Positions 28,048-36,036 of a stretch of DNA of 64,000 bases are shown here, one piece after another. The position numbers and the translations under genes are program-made. The notes under the pieces were generated by a model. The model was not told the DNA's origin. It worked only from the letters and a program-made list of their open reading frames with translations, and did not search any database. This stretch comes from JACKDX01 sp964640175 (GTDB lineage: Bacteria; Myxococcota_A; Polyangia; Polyangiales; GCA-016699535). Where the stretch lies: positions 248,001 through 312,000 of the forward strand of contig CAZXFW010000001.1 of NCBI GenBank assembly GCA_964640175.1, read 5' to 3'. Position 1 is the stretch's first letter. Each line of letters begins with the position of its first letter.

Positions 28048-28203
28048 ATGCTGTGTTGGCGGATATGTTGCATAACGCTTGTGTTATCAGGCTGTCAGCT
28101 TGTGACAGACTTTGATCGAGATAAAATCCTCCATGATGCCGGTGTGGATGCCACAGAGGATATCACTTCTAACGACGCTAATACCGCAGATGCCAACGAC
28201 TGA
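28048..28203 (+). CDS. Small lipoprotein, 51 residues
   Basis: A short open frame with a convincing lipoprotein signal: MLCWRICCITLVLSGC, with lipobox LSGC at residues 13-16. The mature part is only 36 residues, begins QLVTDFDRDKI and ends in an Asp/Ala/Asn-rich tail. Myxobacterial genomes encode many lipoproteins beginning with a similar short VDFDR-like stretch after the Cys, usually longer, so this may be a shortened member. It lies 50 bp after tolB, where pal would be expected, but it has no OmpA-like domain and cannot be Pal. A T-rich stretch (28018-28025) precedes it. Confidence 0.55.
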   Translation: MLCWRICCITLVLSGCQLVTDFDRDKILHDAGVDATEDITSNDANTADAND

Positions 28204-28216
28204 GCTGTAACGTCTC

Positions 28217-29332
28217 TTATTGCATGGCAGAGCTCAAAGGCCCACAGGCATGGCAGGTGCCGTCTTTACGCACGATGGCGTAGCCGGCTTGTGGGTCGCT
28301 GCTGTAACTTTCATAGTTAACATTAAAGATAATTGCCAAGCGCACACTCACGTTAGGGTCAACGGTGCCATTCGCACACATGCTGACAGCTTCGCCTAAC
28401 CATGTGGCGTGATCCGCTACAGTGGTGCCAGAAGCCCAACTGAACTGACTGGGCACACCGCCGTAGTCTTCTCCAGAAAGGTATCCAAGTTCGGTAAGGC
28501 ATAGCGGGATAGTATTCGCACCCAATAGAGAACCATAGGTGGTGAGTTGAGGTTTGAAATACCAGCTATAGTGATAACCGTCTTCAGGCGGATCGGCAGG
28601 ATGTCCTGAAGTTGCGTCAGGTGAAGTGGCTCCGGAATTGTGGTGCACGCCTAGGCAATCCATGGCGCTTTTTCCACCTGCCGCGATCATATCCCGGACA
28701 AATACATCATCGTTGCAACCGGCTTCCGTGCAGCCTGCTGCGCCAAAATAGCCTGTAGGCGCTGGCGCACCGCTGATCACGAGTACATTAGAGTTAGCAG
28801 CTTTGATGGCATCGTATGCAGGTTTGAGCAAGCTAGTGACATAATTGCTTCCATGGATGGTGCCAGAAGGCCATTCACGATCAATGTTAGGTTCGTTCCA
28901 CACTTCGATGGCATCTGGACCAAACGTTGCGAGTTCACCCAAGAAACGAATCACGCCTTCAAAGTCGATCGCGGATGGGCGCTCTTGGCCTGTGACGCTG
29001 ATCAACACTTTGAATCCTTTGCTGTGAGCATCGGCAATGACGCCACTTAGCACCCCAGCGCTACCGCCATTATATTTGTGCTGGTACTTCACCCAGTTCA
29101 TACCAGCGCTCTGCATGGTACTTATACCCTGTTCAAGGGATCCTGCGATCTGTCCGCCAAGCTCAAAGCACCCTGGTCCTTGGCACCCACTGCCATTCAA
29201 CGTGTTATCCGGATCTACTTCGGAGGGATCTTGATCTTGATTCCGTGAGGAACTGTGATCCATAGGGGAAGCGCACCCCGAAGCGAGCAGTGTGCCTAGT
29301 GCCAATACGATGCAGCAAGCGTTGGCAAGCAC
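28217..29332 (-). CDS. GH-A-clan glycoside hydrolase-like lipoprotein
   Basis: A 371-residue putative secreted glycosidase. The lipoprotein signal is CCIVLALGTLLASGC; a short Ser/Asp/Gln-rich linker follows, then a TIM-barrel-like domain. GMNWVKYQHKY opens the barrel, IEVWNEPN carries the likely acid/base Glu (NEP motif), and LCLTELGYLS the likely nucleophile Glu. These are hallmarks of clan GH-A (families such as GH5/GH39), substrate unknown. The frame remains open for 66 codons upstream but that part runs through a tRNA gene, so the start must lie after it; GTG at 29332 is the only good candidate and gives a proper signal peptide. No clear ribosome-binding site. Confidence 0.75.
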   Translation of the reverse strand: MLANACCIVLALGTLLASGCASPMDHSSSRNQDQDPSEVDPDNTLNGSGCQGPGCFELGGQIAGSLEQGISTMQSAGMNWVKYQHKYNGGSAGVLSGVIADAHSKGFKVLISVTGQERPSAIDFEGVIRFLGELATFGPDAIEVWNEPNIDREWPSGTIHGSNYVTSLLKPAYDAIKAANSNVLVISGAPAPTGYFGAAGCTEAGCNDDVFVRDMIAAGGKSAMDCLGVHHNSGATSPDATSGHPADPPEDGYHYSWYFKPQLTTYGSLLGANTIPLCLTELGYLSGEDYGGVPSQFSWASGTTVADHATWLGEAVSMCANGTVDPNVSVRLAIIFNVNYESYSSDPQAGYAIVRKDGTCHACGPLSSAMQ

Positions 29333-29345
29333 TGTAGAAAAAGGG

Positions 29346-29419
29346 TGGCGATGCGTGGATTCGAACCACGGACCTAGCGCGTATGAAACGCCCGCTCTAA
29401 CCAACTGAGCTACATCGCC
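29346..29419 (-). tRNA. tRNA with anticodon CAT (probably elongator tRNA-Met)
   Basis: Complete 74-nt cloverleaf on the minus strand. The acceptor GGCGATG (29419-29413) pairs with CATCGCC (29353-29347), and the D arm is GCTC/GAGC. The anticodon stem GGCGT/GCGCT encloses loop TTCATAC with anticodon CAT. The T arm is CGTGG-TTCGAAT-CCACG. Discriminator is A, and CCA is not encoded (CCC follows). The fully paired first acceptor pair rules out initiator tRNA. The body resembles elongator tRNA-Met; tRNA-Ile with lysidine-modified CAT is the alternative. Confidence 0.93.
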
Positions 29420-29460
29420 TTGTGACTGTGTCCCCGATAAAGGCCACAGTTCATCGGCGG

Positions 29461-29488
29461 TGTATCGGACGGCTGCTATTCCTGTCAA
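29461..29488 (-). promoter_or_regulatory. Candidate promoter for the tRNA
   Basis: On the minus strand a perfect TTGACA (29488-29483) is followed after 16 bp by GATACA (29466-29461). Transcription would start about 35 nt before the tRNA. The -10 is weak, so the exact site is uncertain. Read-through would also serve the glycosidase gene immediately downstream. Confidence 0.4.
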
Positions 29489-29609
29489 ATCGTTCGATGA
29501 GGAGCACTCTGACGTAGTCCATGCGCGCATACCTTAGAGGCATGCAACCTACACGCCAACATTTGGAACTGAAATTATTAGGGAATTTTCCGTATAGGGG
29601 CTCTGATAT

Positions 29610-29625
29610 GGGGTCAACTGACCCC
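29610..29625. repeat. Perfect 7-bp inverted repeat in intergenic space
   Basis: GGGGTCA (29610-29616) and TGACCCC (29619-29625) with a 2-nt centre lie between the tRNA/glycosidase unit and the membrane protein gene. No T-run follows on either strand, so it is more like an operator than an intrinsic terminator. The rest of 29531-29690 shows nothing else I can name. Confidence 0.4.
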
Positions 29626-29690
29626 CCTCCTCACTTTCAGAAGCTGCATGTGTAGTGCCGGGAACATGCCTTTGTGTTGCCCCTACGGAG

Positions 29691-30476
29691 TTAGTGGTGT
29701 TGTTTGCGGTTGAACAAAGAGCGTGCTTGCGGGTGCGCAATCACAATGCACATGCCTAAGAACGGCAATGCAGGAATGGGTCTGACAAATACAAACAGCG
29801 CGACCAAGGTGAGTAAAAACCCGCACGATAGTGCAACGCATGTGCGTACAAGGCTCAGACGATGCACGCGGCATGCACCCACGTAAAGCGCGGCAAAAAC
29901 CACATCGCCCACGCCAATCACGGGAATGAGATCGGCGGTGCCAAGCATGGGCCATGGCAATGCGAGCAGCGACAGCATTTCGGCGCTTTGTGCGATCTGT
30001 GCGGAAGGCCCTGCGTCATGCAGCACGCTAAATGCATCCACAAGCGATGAGACCACAGCGACGGCTAAAAGATGACTAGGGGTTTCAATACGATAGCCCA
30101 CCCAAGCCCCAAGGGATGTCCCTCCGGCAAGCAATGCGATCGTTACGAGACACGCTTGAAGCAAAGGATGCATGTGCGCGGCGCATGCTTTTAGGCCCAA
30201 CAAGCAAATAACTGCCGTAAAGACGATCAAGATCGTGATGCGCGGCCGTGGATTGGGGCAGGCTAACGCGCATCCCACAATGCTACAGGCCACCACGACA
30301 AAGGCGATCGTGTAAGCCACGTTGACTGAAAGGATAATGGTTTCGGCACTGAGCCGGGCAATTGTCAGGATAAGTGGAGCTATAAAGAGCCCAAGAGCCC
30401 ACCCAGGCCAAGAGGGGTGAGTAAGGCACTTTAGGCCCACTATATGGTGTATTTTTTGGAAGTAACTACTAGCCAT
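29691..30476 (-). CDS. Multipass membrane protein with presenilin/SPP-like motifs
   Basis: A 261-residue membrane protein with 8-9 predicted helices. Three motifs match the GxGD intramembrane aspartyl protease family (presenilin, signal peptide peptidase), in the right order. They are an Asp in a membrane helix (D147, SSLVDAFSV; the family has YD), GxGD (G188-D191, IGVGDVVFAALYVG), and PAL followed by Pro (235-238, IPALPFLGM) in the last helix. Distances between them are close to those of the family. If correct, it would cleave membrane-spanning segments of other proteins. I did not recognise the gene by overall similarity, so this rests on the motifs. ATG at 30476; it diverges from nrdJ. Confidence 0.6.
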   Translation of the reverse strand: MASSYFQKIHHIVGLKCLTHPSWPGWALGLFIAPLILTIARLSAETIILSVNVAYTIAFVVVACSIVGCALACPNPRPRITILIVFTAVICLLGLKACAAHMHPLLQACLVTIALLAGGTSLGAWVGYRIETPSHLLAVAVVSSLVDAFSVLHDAGPSAQIAQSAEMLSLLALPWPMLGTADLIPVIGVGDVVFAALYVGACRVHRLSLVRTCVALSCGFLLTLVALFVFVRPIPALPFLGMCIVIAHPQARSLFNRKQHH

Positions 30477-30715
30477 AGTATATTAGAGCCATTGGGAACA
30501 TGTGGTGCTTGGCAAGGTAGGCGATGTCAGAATTTTGGAGACGGATGACGACATATACCTACATTTCAAGACATAGACGTATATGGATCTAAGTAGTGGA
30601 TTTTACATACAAAATAAAGAAAGTGGCGGGTCAGGAACACAAACTATTGACCGGTGTGAGGCCGGTACGTACAACGCTTCTTTACCACTACAGGTTGTGG
30701 TGGGGGGAAATCAAG

Positions 30716-30736
30716 ATATCCACAGCTTGTGGATAA
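30716..30736. promoter_or_regulatory. Inverted pair of DnaA boxes
   Basis: On the minus strand TTATCCACA (30736-30728) is a perfect consensus DnaA box. Facing it on the plus strand is ATATCCACA (30716-30724), one base off consensus. They are separated by 3 bp and form an 8-bp perfect palindromic arm pair. The pair ends one base before the -35-like hexamer of nrdJ. DnaA is an established regulator of ribonucleotide reductase genes in E. coli, which makes such a role plausible here; binding is inferred. Confidence 0.6.
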
Positions 30737-30737
30737 A

Positions 30738-30766
30738 TTGAAGGCACAACCGAGCTTTCTTAGTCT
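30738..30766 (+). promoter_or_regulatory. Candidate promoter for nrdJ
   Basis: TTGAAG (30738-30743) and TAGTCT (30761-30766) lie 17 bp apart. Both hexamers are weak matches to sigma-70 consensus. The attraction is the position, directly next to the paired DnaA boxes and 38 bp before the start codon. Confidence 0.3.
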
Positions 30767-30803
30767 AAGCATTTGAAAAATTTCAGTAATATGGAGGTCT
30801 GCC

Positions 30804-33800
30804 TTGGCATTGTATGCACGTGGAAGCGAAGCCAGTAACGGAAGTCATGACGCAGCGCGTCATCACGGCACCAACGGGTCGGGAAATGAGCAATCTCGTG
30901 TGGGTACGCCACCGGACCGTGCGGGTGTGGGGCCGCACGAAGGCATGTCCGGCAGTGCCACAAAGGGTGGAAAAACGTCTGCGGGAGCTGGGCGAACAGC
31001 ACCATCGCGAGGGCTGACTCAGCCGCGACATTTCACCAAGGCGGGGCGTAACCCGTTGGCCGAGGTGAACTACGTCAAACGCGACAGTGTGATCTCCGAT
31101 GCGGATGGCAGCACCGTGTTTGAGATGCGTGGCGTCGAAGTGCCAGAGGATTGGTCTCAGCTTGCGACTGACATTGCAGTCTCGAAATATTTCCGCAAAG
31201 CAGGCATTCATGGCGATTCCAACAAGGGCGAGCGCACTGTGCGTGAGCTCGTGCATCGTTTAGCGCACACCATTCGTGAGGCTGGACAAAAACAAGGCGA
31301 TTACTTTGCCACCAATGAAGACGCCGAGGCGTTTGAAGCTGAGCTCGGGTATATTCTGATCCACCAGATCGCAGCGTTCAACTCACCCGTATGGTTCAAT
31401 TGTGGCCTTTACCAACTTTACGGGATTGAAGGCAGCGGCGGTAACTACGCATGGAGCTTGGATGAGCACAAGATATCCGAAACCAAGACAGCGTATGAAC
31501 AACCACAGTGTTCCGCATGTTTCATTCAGAGTGTGTCAGATGACTTGATGTCGATTTATGATTTGGTGAAAACCGAAGCGCGGTTGTTTAAATATGGTTC
31601 GGGAACAGGCACGAATTTCAGTGCACTCCGTGGCAAACAGGAAAAGCTTTCGGGCGGGGGAACGTCTTCGGGGCTGATGAGCTTTTTGGAAGTGTTTGAC
31701 CGTGCGGCGGGAGCGACCAAGTCTGGAGGCACCACACGGCGTGCAGCCAAGATGGTGTGCTTGGACATGGACCATCCTGAGATTGTCGATTTCATCGAGT
31801 GGAAAACCAAAGAAGAGCAAAAAGCCCATGCATTGATTGCACAAGGGTATAGCTCTGATTTCAATGGTGATGCCTATCACACCATTTCTGGTCAGAACTC
31901 GAACAACTCTGTGCGAGTGACGGATGAGTTCATGAAAGCCGTGGAAAACGATAGCGAATGGCATACGCGTAACCGCACCAACGGTGACGTGATTGAAACA
32001 TTTCGGGCGCGTGACTTATGGAGGAAGGTGGCTGAGAGTGCGTGGCATTGCGCCGACCCTGGTGTGCAATACGACACAACGATCAACGACTGGCATACCT
32101 GTTCTGAGACTGGACGCATCAACGCATCAAACCCATGCTCGGAATACATGTTCTTAGACGACACTGCTTGCAACTTATCGTCGATCAATCTGACGAAGTT
32201 TTTGCGTCAGGATGGGACGTTCGATGTGGAAGGCTATCGCCATACCATTCGGTTGTTGATTATGGCGCAGGAGATCTTGGTGGACTATTCGTCCTATCCG
32301 ACTGCGAAGATTGCACAAAACAGTCATGACTACCGTCCCCTGGGGTTGGGTTATGCCAATCTCGGCACGTTGCTCATGCGTTGGGGCGTCCCTTACGACA
32401 GCGATCATGGACGGGTGATTTGTGGTGCGTTGACTTCCATTCTTTGCGGGCATGGATACAAAACGTCGGCTGAGATCGCAGCGGCCAAAGGGCCTTTTGC
32501 AGGCTACAAAGGCAATGCCAAGGCGATGTTGAGAGTCATTCAAAAGCATCGTGATGCCGCATACCGCGTGGGGACCGATCTTGGTCCAGGAATGGCAGGA
32601 GACGGTACGCTGGCGTGCCCATCGGAGCTTATCGAGGCTGCGCGTGAATGTTGGGATCAGGCGTATGCCTTAGGGGATGCATACGGGTATCGCAACGCAC
32701 AGGCAACGGTGCTTGCACCCACAGGCACGATTGGGCTTTTGATGGATTGTGACACCACGGGGATTGAGCCAGACTTTGCGCTGATTAAGTTCAAAAAACT
32801 TGCAGGAGGTGGCCATTTCAAGATCGCGAATCAAAGCGTCAGTGAAGCGTTGAGTCGTCTCGGGTATACGCAAGCTCAGATCGCTGAGATTGTTGCGTAT
32901 GTTAGTGGAACGAACACGTTTATCGGTGCACCCCATTTGTCACGCAACATGTTGCTCGATAAAGGCTTGACCGAACAGGAGATCGCGAAAATTGAATCGG
33001 CATTGCCAGGTGTGTTTGATGTTTCACAGGCATTTGCGCCTTGGATTGTCGGCGAAGCAGCATACCAACGTCTTGGTATCGATAAGGCTACCTATGGTGT
33101 TCCGGGGTTTAGCTTGCCGCGCACGTTTGGGCTTACGGACGCACAGCTTCAAGAGCTCAATGATCATGTCATTGGTCGCATGACGATCGAGGGTGCACCC
33201 CATGTGCTGGAGGAACACTTGCCCGTGTTCGACTGTGCCAATCGATGCGGACGGACAGGTCAGCGGTTTTTGGCGCCGATGGCTCACATTCGCATGATGG
33301 CAGCGGCGCAGCCGTTTTTGTCAGGCGCGATTTCAAAGACGGTCAACCTGCCAAACGAGGCCACAGTCGAAGATGTCCAGGCGGTGTATCTGTCAGGGTG
33401 GAAGCTAGGACTTAAAGCGGTCGCTTTGTATCGGGATGGATGTAAGCTTTCGCAGCCGCTTTCTACAAAAAGCGATGGTCAAAAAGAAGCCAAAGACGAG
33501 TCCAGCGTGCCTGTGGTGGCAGCGGTTCAAGAAGGCGCACGGCCGCCGGAGTCTGTGCGTCACAGACTGCCTAAGAAACGGCATGGCTTTACGCAGGAAG
33601 CACGCGTGGGCGGGCATAAAGTATTTTTGCGGACTGGGGAGTATGAAGATGGATCGTTAGGCGAAATCTTCATCGATATGCATAAAGAAGGGGCGGCGTT
33701 CCGTTCTTTGATGAACTGTTTTGCCATCAGTGTGTCCATGGGATTGCAACATGGCGTGCCTTTGCGGTCATTTGTAGAACAGTTTACCTTTACACGGTTT

Positions 33801-34184
33801 GAGCCACAGGGACCTGTGGAGGGGCATCCCAACGTCAAGTTTGCCACTTCGATGATCGACTATGTATTTCGTGTGCTTGGGGTGGAATATCTCAAGTATT
33901 ACGATCTTGCGCATGTGCCGCCCAAAGAGGTGCAAGCCGAGATCAACAATCCCACAGATCTCAATACACATCGGCAGATGCCTGGGGGTAACTCACAGTA
34001 TCCTTCAGTGAATCCGCCTCCAGCGGTGGCTCAAGGAGCGGCGCATGCAGACAACGCTCTTGACCAGCAGCTTAGTGAAATGATGGGCGATGCTCCCATT
34101 TGCGATGGCTGTGGCCATATCACTGTGCGCAACGGCGCGTGCTACAAATGCTTGAACTGTGGTGCGAGCTTAGGGTGTAGTTAA
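30804..34184 (+). CDS. nrdJ: Vitamin B12-dependent (class II) ribonucleoside-diphosphate reductase
   Basis: Makes deoxyribonucleotides with adenosylcobalamin as radical source, with or without oxygen. The 1126-residue protein shows the class II signatures FNSPVWFNCGLY, PQCSACFIQSV, RLFKYGSGTGTNFSALRG, NASNPCSEYMFLDDTACNLSSINL and VLAPTGTIGLLMDCDTTGIEPD. It ends in a zinc-ribbon-like tail with Cys pairs (CDGCG, CYKCLNCG) that probably helps re-reduce the active site. Translation begins at TTG 30804, supported by GGAGG six bases upstream. About 75-80 Gly/Ser/Thr/Ala/Arg-rich residues precede the conserved domain, an unusual extension. No nrdAB or nrdDG is visible here. Convergent with a kinase gene 19 bp away. 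Confidence 0.96.
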   Translation: MALYARGSEASNGSHDAARHHGTNGSGNEQSRVGTPPDRAGVGPHEGMSGSATKGGKTSAGAGRTAPSRGLTQPRHFTKAGRNPLAEVNYVKRDSVISDADGSTVFEMRGVEVPEDWSQLATDIAVSKYFRKAGIHGDSNKGERTVRELVHRLAHTIREAGQKQGDYFATNEDAEAFEAELGYILIHQIAAFNSPVWFNCGLYQLYGIEGSGGNYAWSLDEHKISETKTAYEQPQCSACFIQSVSDDLMSIYDLVKTEARLFKYGSGTGTNFSALRGKQEKLSGGGTSSGLMSFLEVFDRAAGATKSGGTTRRAAKMVCLDMDHPEIVDFIEWKTKEEQKAHALIAQGYSSDFNGDAYHTISGQNSNNSVRVTDEFMKAVENDSEWHTRNRTNGDVIETFRARDLWRKVAESAWHCADPGVQYDTTINDWHTCSETGRINASNPCSEYMFLDDTACNLSSINLTKFLRQDGTFDVEGYRHTIRLLIMAQEILVDYSSYPTAKIAQNSHDYRPLGLGYANLGTLLMRWGVPYDSDHGRVICGALTSILCGHGYKTSAEIAAAKGPFAGYKGNAKAMLRVIQKHRDAAYRVGTDLGPGMAGDGTLACPSELIEAARECWDQAYALGDAYGYRNAQATVLAPTGTIGLLMDCDTTGIEPDFALIKFKKLAGGGHFKIANQSVSEALSRLGYTQAQIAEIVAYVSGTNTFIGAPHLSRNMLLDKGLTEQEIAKIESALPGVFDVSQAFAPWIVGEAAYQRLGIDKATYGVPGFSLPRTFGLTDAQLQELNDHVIGRMTIEGAPHVLEEHLPVFDCANRCGRTGQRFLAPMAHIRMMAAAQPFLSGAISKTVNLPNEATVEDVQAVYLSGWKLGLKAVALYRDGCKLSQPLSTKSDGQKEAKDESSVPVVAAVQEGARPPESVRHRLPKKRHGFTQEARVGGHKVFLRTGEYEDGSLGEIFIDMHKEGAAFRSLMNCFAISVSMGLQHGVPLRSFVEQFTFTRFEPQGPVEGHPNVKFATSMIDYVFRVLGVEYLKYYDLAHVPPKEVQAEINNPTDLNTHRQMPGGNSQYPSVNPPPAVAQGAAHADNALDQQLSEMMGDAPICDGCGHITVRNGACYKCLNCGASLGCS

Positions 34185-34203
34185 GTCGATCTTGTTTTGC
34201 AGT

Positions 34204-35922
34204 TTAGTCTACGTGCACTTCAATGTTTTGGCTTCGGCCAGAACGTACGCGGATAGTTTTATGCGCAATAGGGCGACCGTGGCCACCGGCCACGCGATGA
34301 TCTCCTGGGCTTAATTTTTTGGTGATGGGGCCTTTGCCGTAATAGTGGCCGTCGATCCATACGTTGCCCCAGGGCACGACGCGTACGGTGATCACGCCAC
34401 CACGGCCCCCTTCTCCTTCAGAGGGGGCAGGCTCTTCCTCGGAAGGAGAGGCCATGTCGTCATTGGTTGTTTCGTGTGTCGTGGCTGGCGGTTGTGCGGA
34501 TGCGGCTGGCGTTGTGACAGAAGGTTCAGGCGTGGTTGCAGGCGTAGGTGCGATGGTTGCTTGGGCTAACGGCTCCGAAGGCACAGGGTGGGGGGCTGTT
34601 GCCGGTGGTGCAGGAGATGGCGCCTCGGCGTTCTGTGCGGGGAGCGAAGCAGAGACGATGGAAGGTTTGGCAGGGCCTCGTCGAATGAAGGTGATGGCCA
34701 AAGCAAGTAAAGTGGCTGCGGCTGCAATTGCAAGGAAAGTGGCAAGCGTGCGATACGTTTTGCGTGTAGGAAGCTCAGGCTGGATGAACGTTGAGATACG
34801 CGGTTGCTGTTGAGGCGTGGCTGCACGGGTGCGGGTGTCGTCTTCTGGCGTGCTTGCTGCAAGAGGGTGTTCTGCAGCCGTGGTTTCTTGATCTGTTTTT
34901 CCACTGTGAGAGGCGTCATCAAACGTAGGAAGAGAACTTGAAGGTCGAGCAATGATTCCGCTGGTGGTGGAAGTCTTTGCAATGTCGACGGGTGTCGGCT
35001 GAATCGTCCGTGCTTCTCGTACCAAGGTGCCAAGGCTGCGTTTGGTCGTGGAAGGAGGTGCTGCATGGACAAGCGCATCGAGTAGCTCTGTCGCGCTTTG
35101 ATAACGGTCTTCGGGCCGTGCGGATATCAGCTTTTCAACAATTTGAGCAAAGTGAGGAGGCGTCTGTGGTGCAGCTTCACTCAGACGTTTAAATTTGCCT
35201 GAGACAAGGTTGGTAAGCGTGGCCATCTCATTCGGACCATCAAAAGGGCGAAAGCCGGTGAGTGCTTCATAAAGCAGCACACCTAACGAGAACAAATCAC
35301 TGCGGGCGTCGATTTCAGCGCCGGTGGCATGTTCAGGTGCCATGTACGGCACTTTACCTTTGACCACGCCACTACGCGTGACATGGGCATGTGTCGCAGC
35401 TTTGGCAATCCCAAAATCAGCCAGCTTGACGCTGCCCGTGTAACTTAACAACACATTGGAAGGCGAAATGTCACGGTGTACAACGCCTGCGTGCTTATTG
35501 TTGATTTCCAACGAATGAGCATACTCTAAAGCGCTTGTAAGCTCAGTCGCAATGATGGCGACCACTTCCGGTGGGATTGTACGTTGTTGTTTTTCGAGTA
35601 CCTCCAACAGTTGGCGTAAATCCATGCCCTCGATAAGCTCAAGTGCCATGTAATACGCGTCGCCTTCGAGTCCGAAGTCATAGACTTGAACAATGTTGGT
35701 GTGGCGGAGCTGGGCGGCCAGGCGGGCTTCATCCAAAAAAAGTCGAACAAATTCATGATCTTGAGCAAACGCTGGCAAGACGCGTTTCAAGCAGACCTGC
35801 TGCTCAAATCCGCCTGGACCACACCGTTTGGCCAAGAAGGTTTCGGCCATGCCACCGACACTGATTTTGTGCAGCAGCTCATACGGGCCTACGCGTTGGC
35901 CAAGGATGGGGGCGCCTTGCAT
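34204..35922 (-). CDS. Ser/Thr protein kinase with membrane helix and PEGA-like C-terminus
   Basis: A 572-residue kinase. Catalytic domain at about residues 13-280: Gly-rich KISVGGMAETFLA, Lys in CLKRVL, HRDISPSNVLL, LADFGIAKA, PYMAPEHATG. A Thr/Pro/Ala-rich stretch follows, then a membrane helix at about 395-415 (FLAIAAAATLLALAITFI) and a long Pro/Ala/Thr/Glu-rich spacer. The last 65 residues form a PEGA-like domain (VRVVPWGNVWIDGHYYGKGP, LSPGDHRV), expected outside the inner membrane. The domain plan mirrors the PilZ/PEGA protein at 1.9 kb with a kinase in place of PilZ. Signal and substrate are unknown. Confidence 0.92.
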   Translation of the reverse strand: MQGAPILGQRVGPYELLHKISVGGMAETFLAKRCGPGGFEQQVCLKRVLPAFAQDHEFVRLFLDEARLAAQLRHTNIVQVYDFGLEGDAYYMALELIEGMDLRQLLEVLEKQQRTIPPEVVAIIATELTSALEYAHSLEINNKHAGVVHRDISPSNVLLSYTGSVKLADFGIAKAATHAHVTRSGVVKGKVPYMAPEHATGAEIDARSDLFSLGVLLYEALTGFRPFDGPNEMATLTNLVSGKFKRLSEAAPQTPPHFAQIVEKLISARPEDRYQSATELLDALVHAAPPSTTKRSLGTLVREARTIQPTPVDIAKTSTTSGIIARPSSSLPTFDDASHSGKTDQETTAAEHPLAASTPEDDTRTRAATPQQQPRISTFIQPELPTRKTYRTLATFLAIAAAATLLALAITFIRRGPAKPSIVSASLPAQNAEAPSPAPPATAPHPVPSEPLAQATIAPTPATTPEPSVTTPAASAQPPATTHETTNDDMASPSEEEPAPSEGEGGRGGVITVRVVPWGNVWIDGHYYGKGPITKKLSPGDHRVAGGHGRPIAHKTIRVRSGRSQNIEVHVD

Positions 35923-36036
35923 GATTGGCCGGTTAATTTAGCATGATTTGGAGATTATGCTCAAATACCAGATTTTGTATCGTCTTTAGTAAGAAAGACT
36001 ACCTGGCAGGCCGGCAGGCACACGTGCTGGCATCGC

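Larger units (their letters stand above)
30477..30803. other. Divergent intergenic region upstream of nrdJ
   Basis: About 330 bp without a credible gene. It holds a small inverted repeat ACCGG/CCGGT (30650-30654 and 30662-30666), a palindromic pair of DnaA boxes (30716-30736), a weak promoter (30738-30766) and the ribosome-binding site of nrdJ (GGAGG at 30793-30797). I searched by eye for a cobalamin riboswitch and for a clear NrdR box, both of which are common upstream of class II reductases, and could support neither. Confidence 0.6.

Noticed and set aside
29346..29530. Extended N-terminus of the glycosidase-like protein (66 codons longer)
   Set aside because: It reads through a complete tRNA gene and would bury the lipoprotein signal inside the protein.
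30477..30803. Cobalamin riboswitch or NrdR box upstream of nrdJ
   Set aside because: No B12-box-like sequence and no paired NrdR palindrome of acceptable quality; only DnaA boxes were supported.
34364..34813. 149-residue Gly/Ala/Val-rich frame opposite the third kinase
   Set aside because: Low-complexity shadow of the Pro/Ala/Thr-rich spacer of the kinase.
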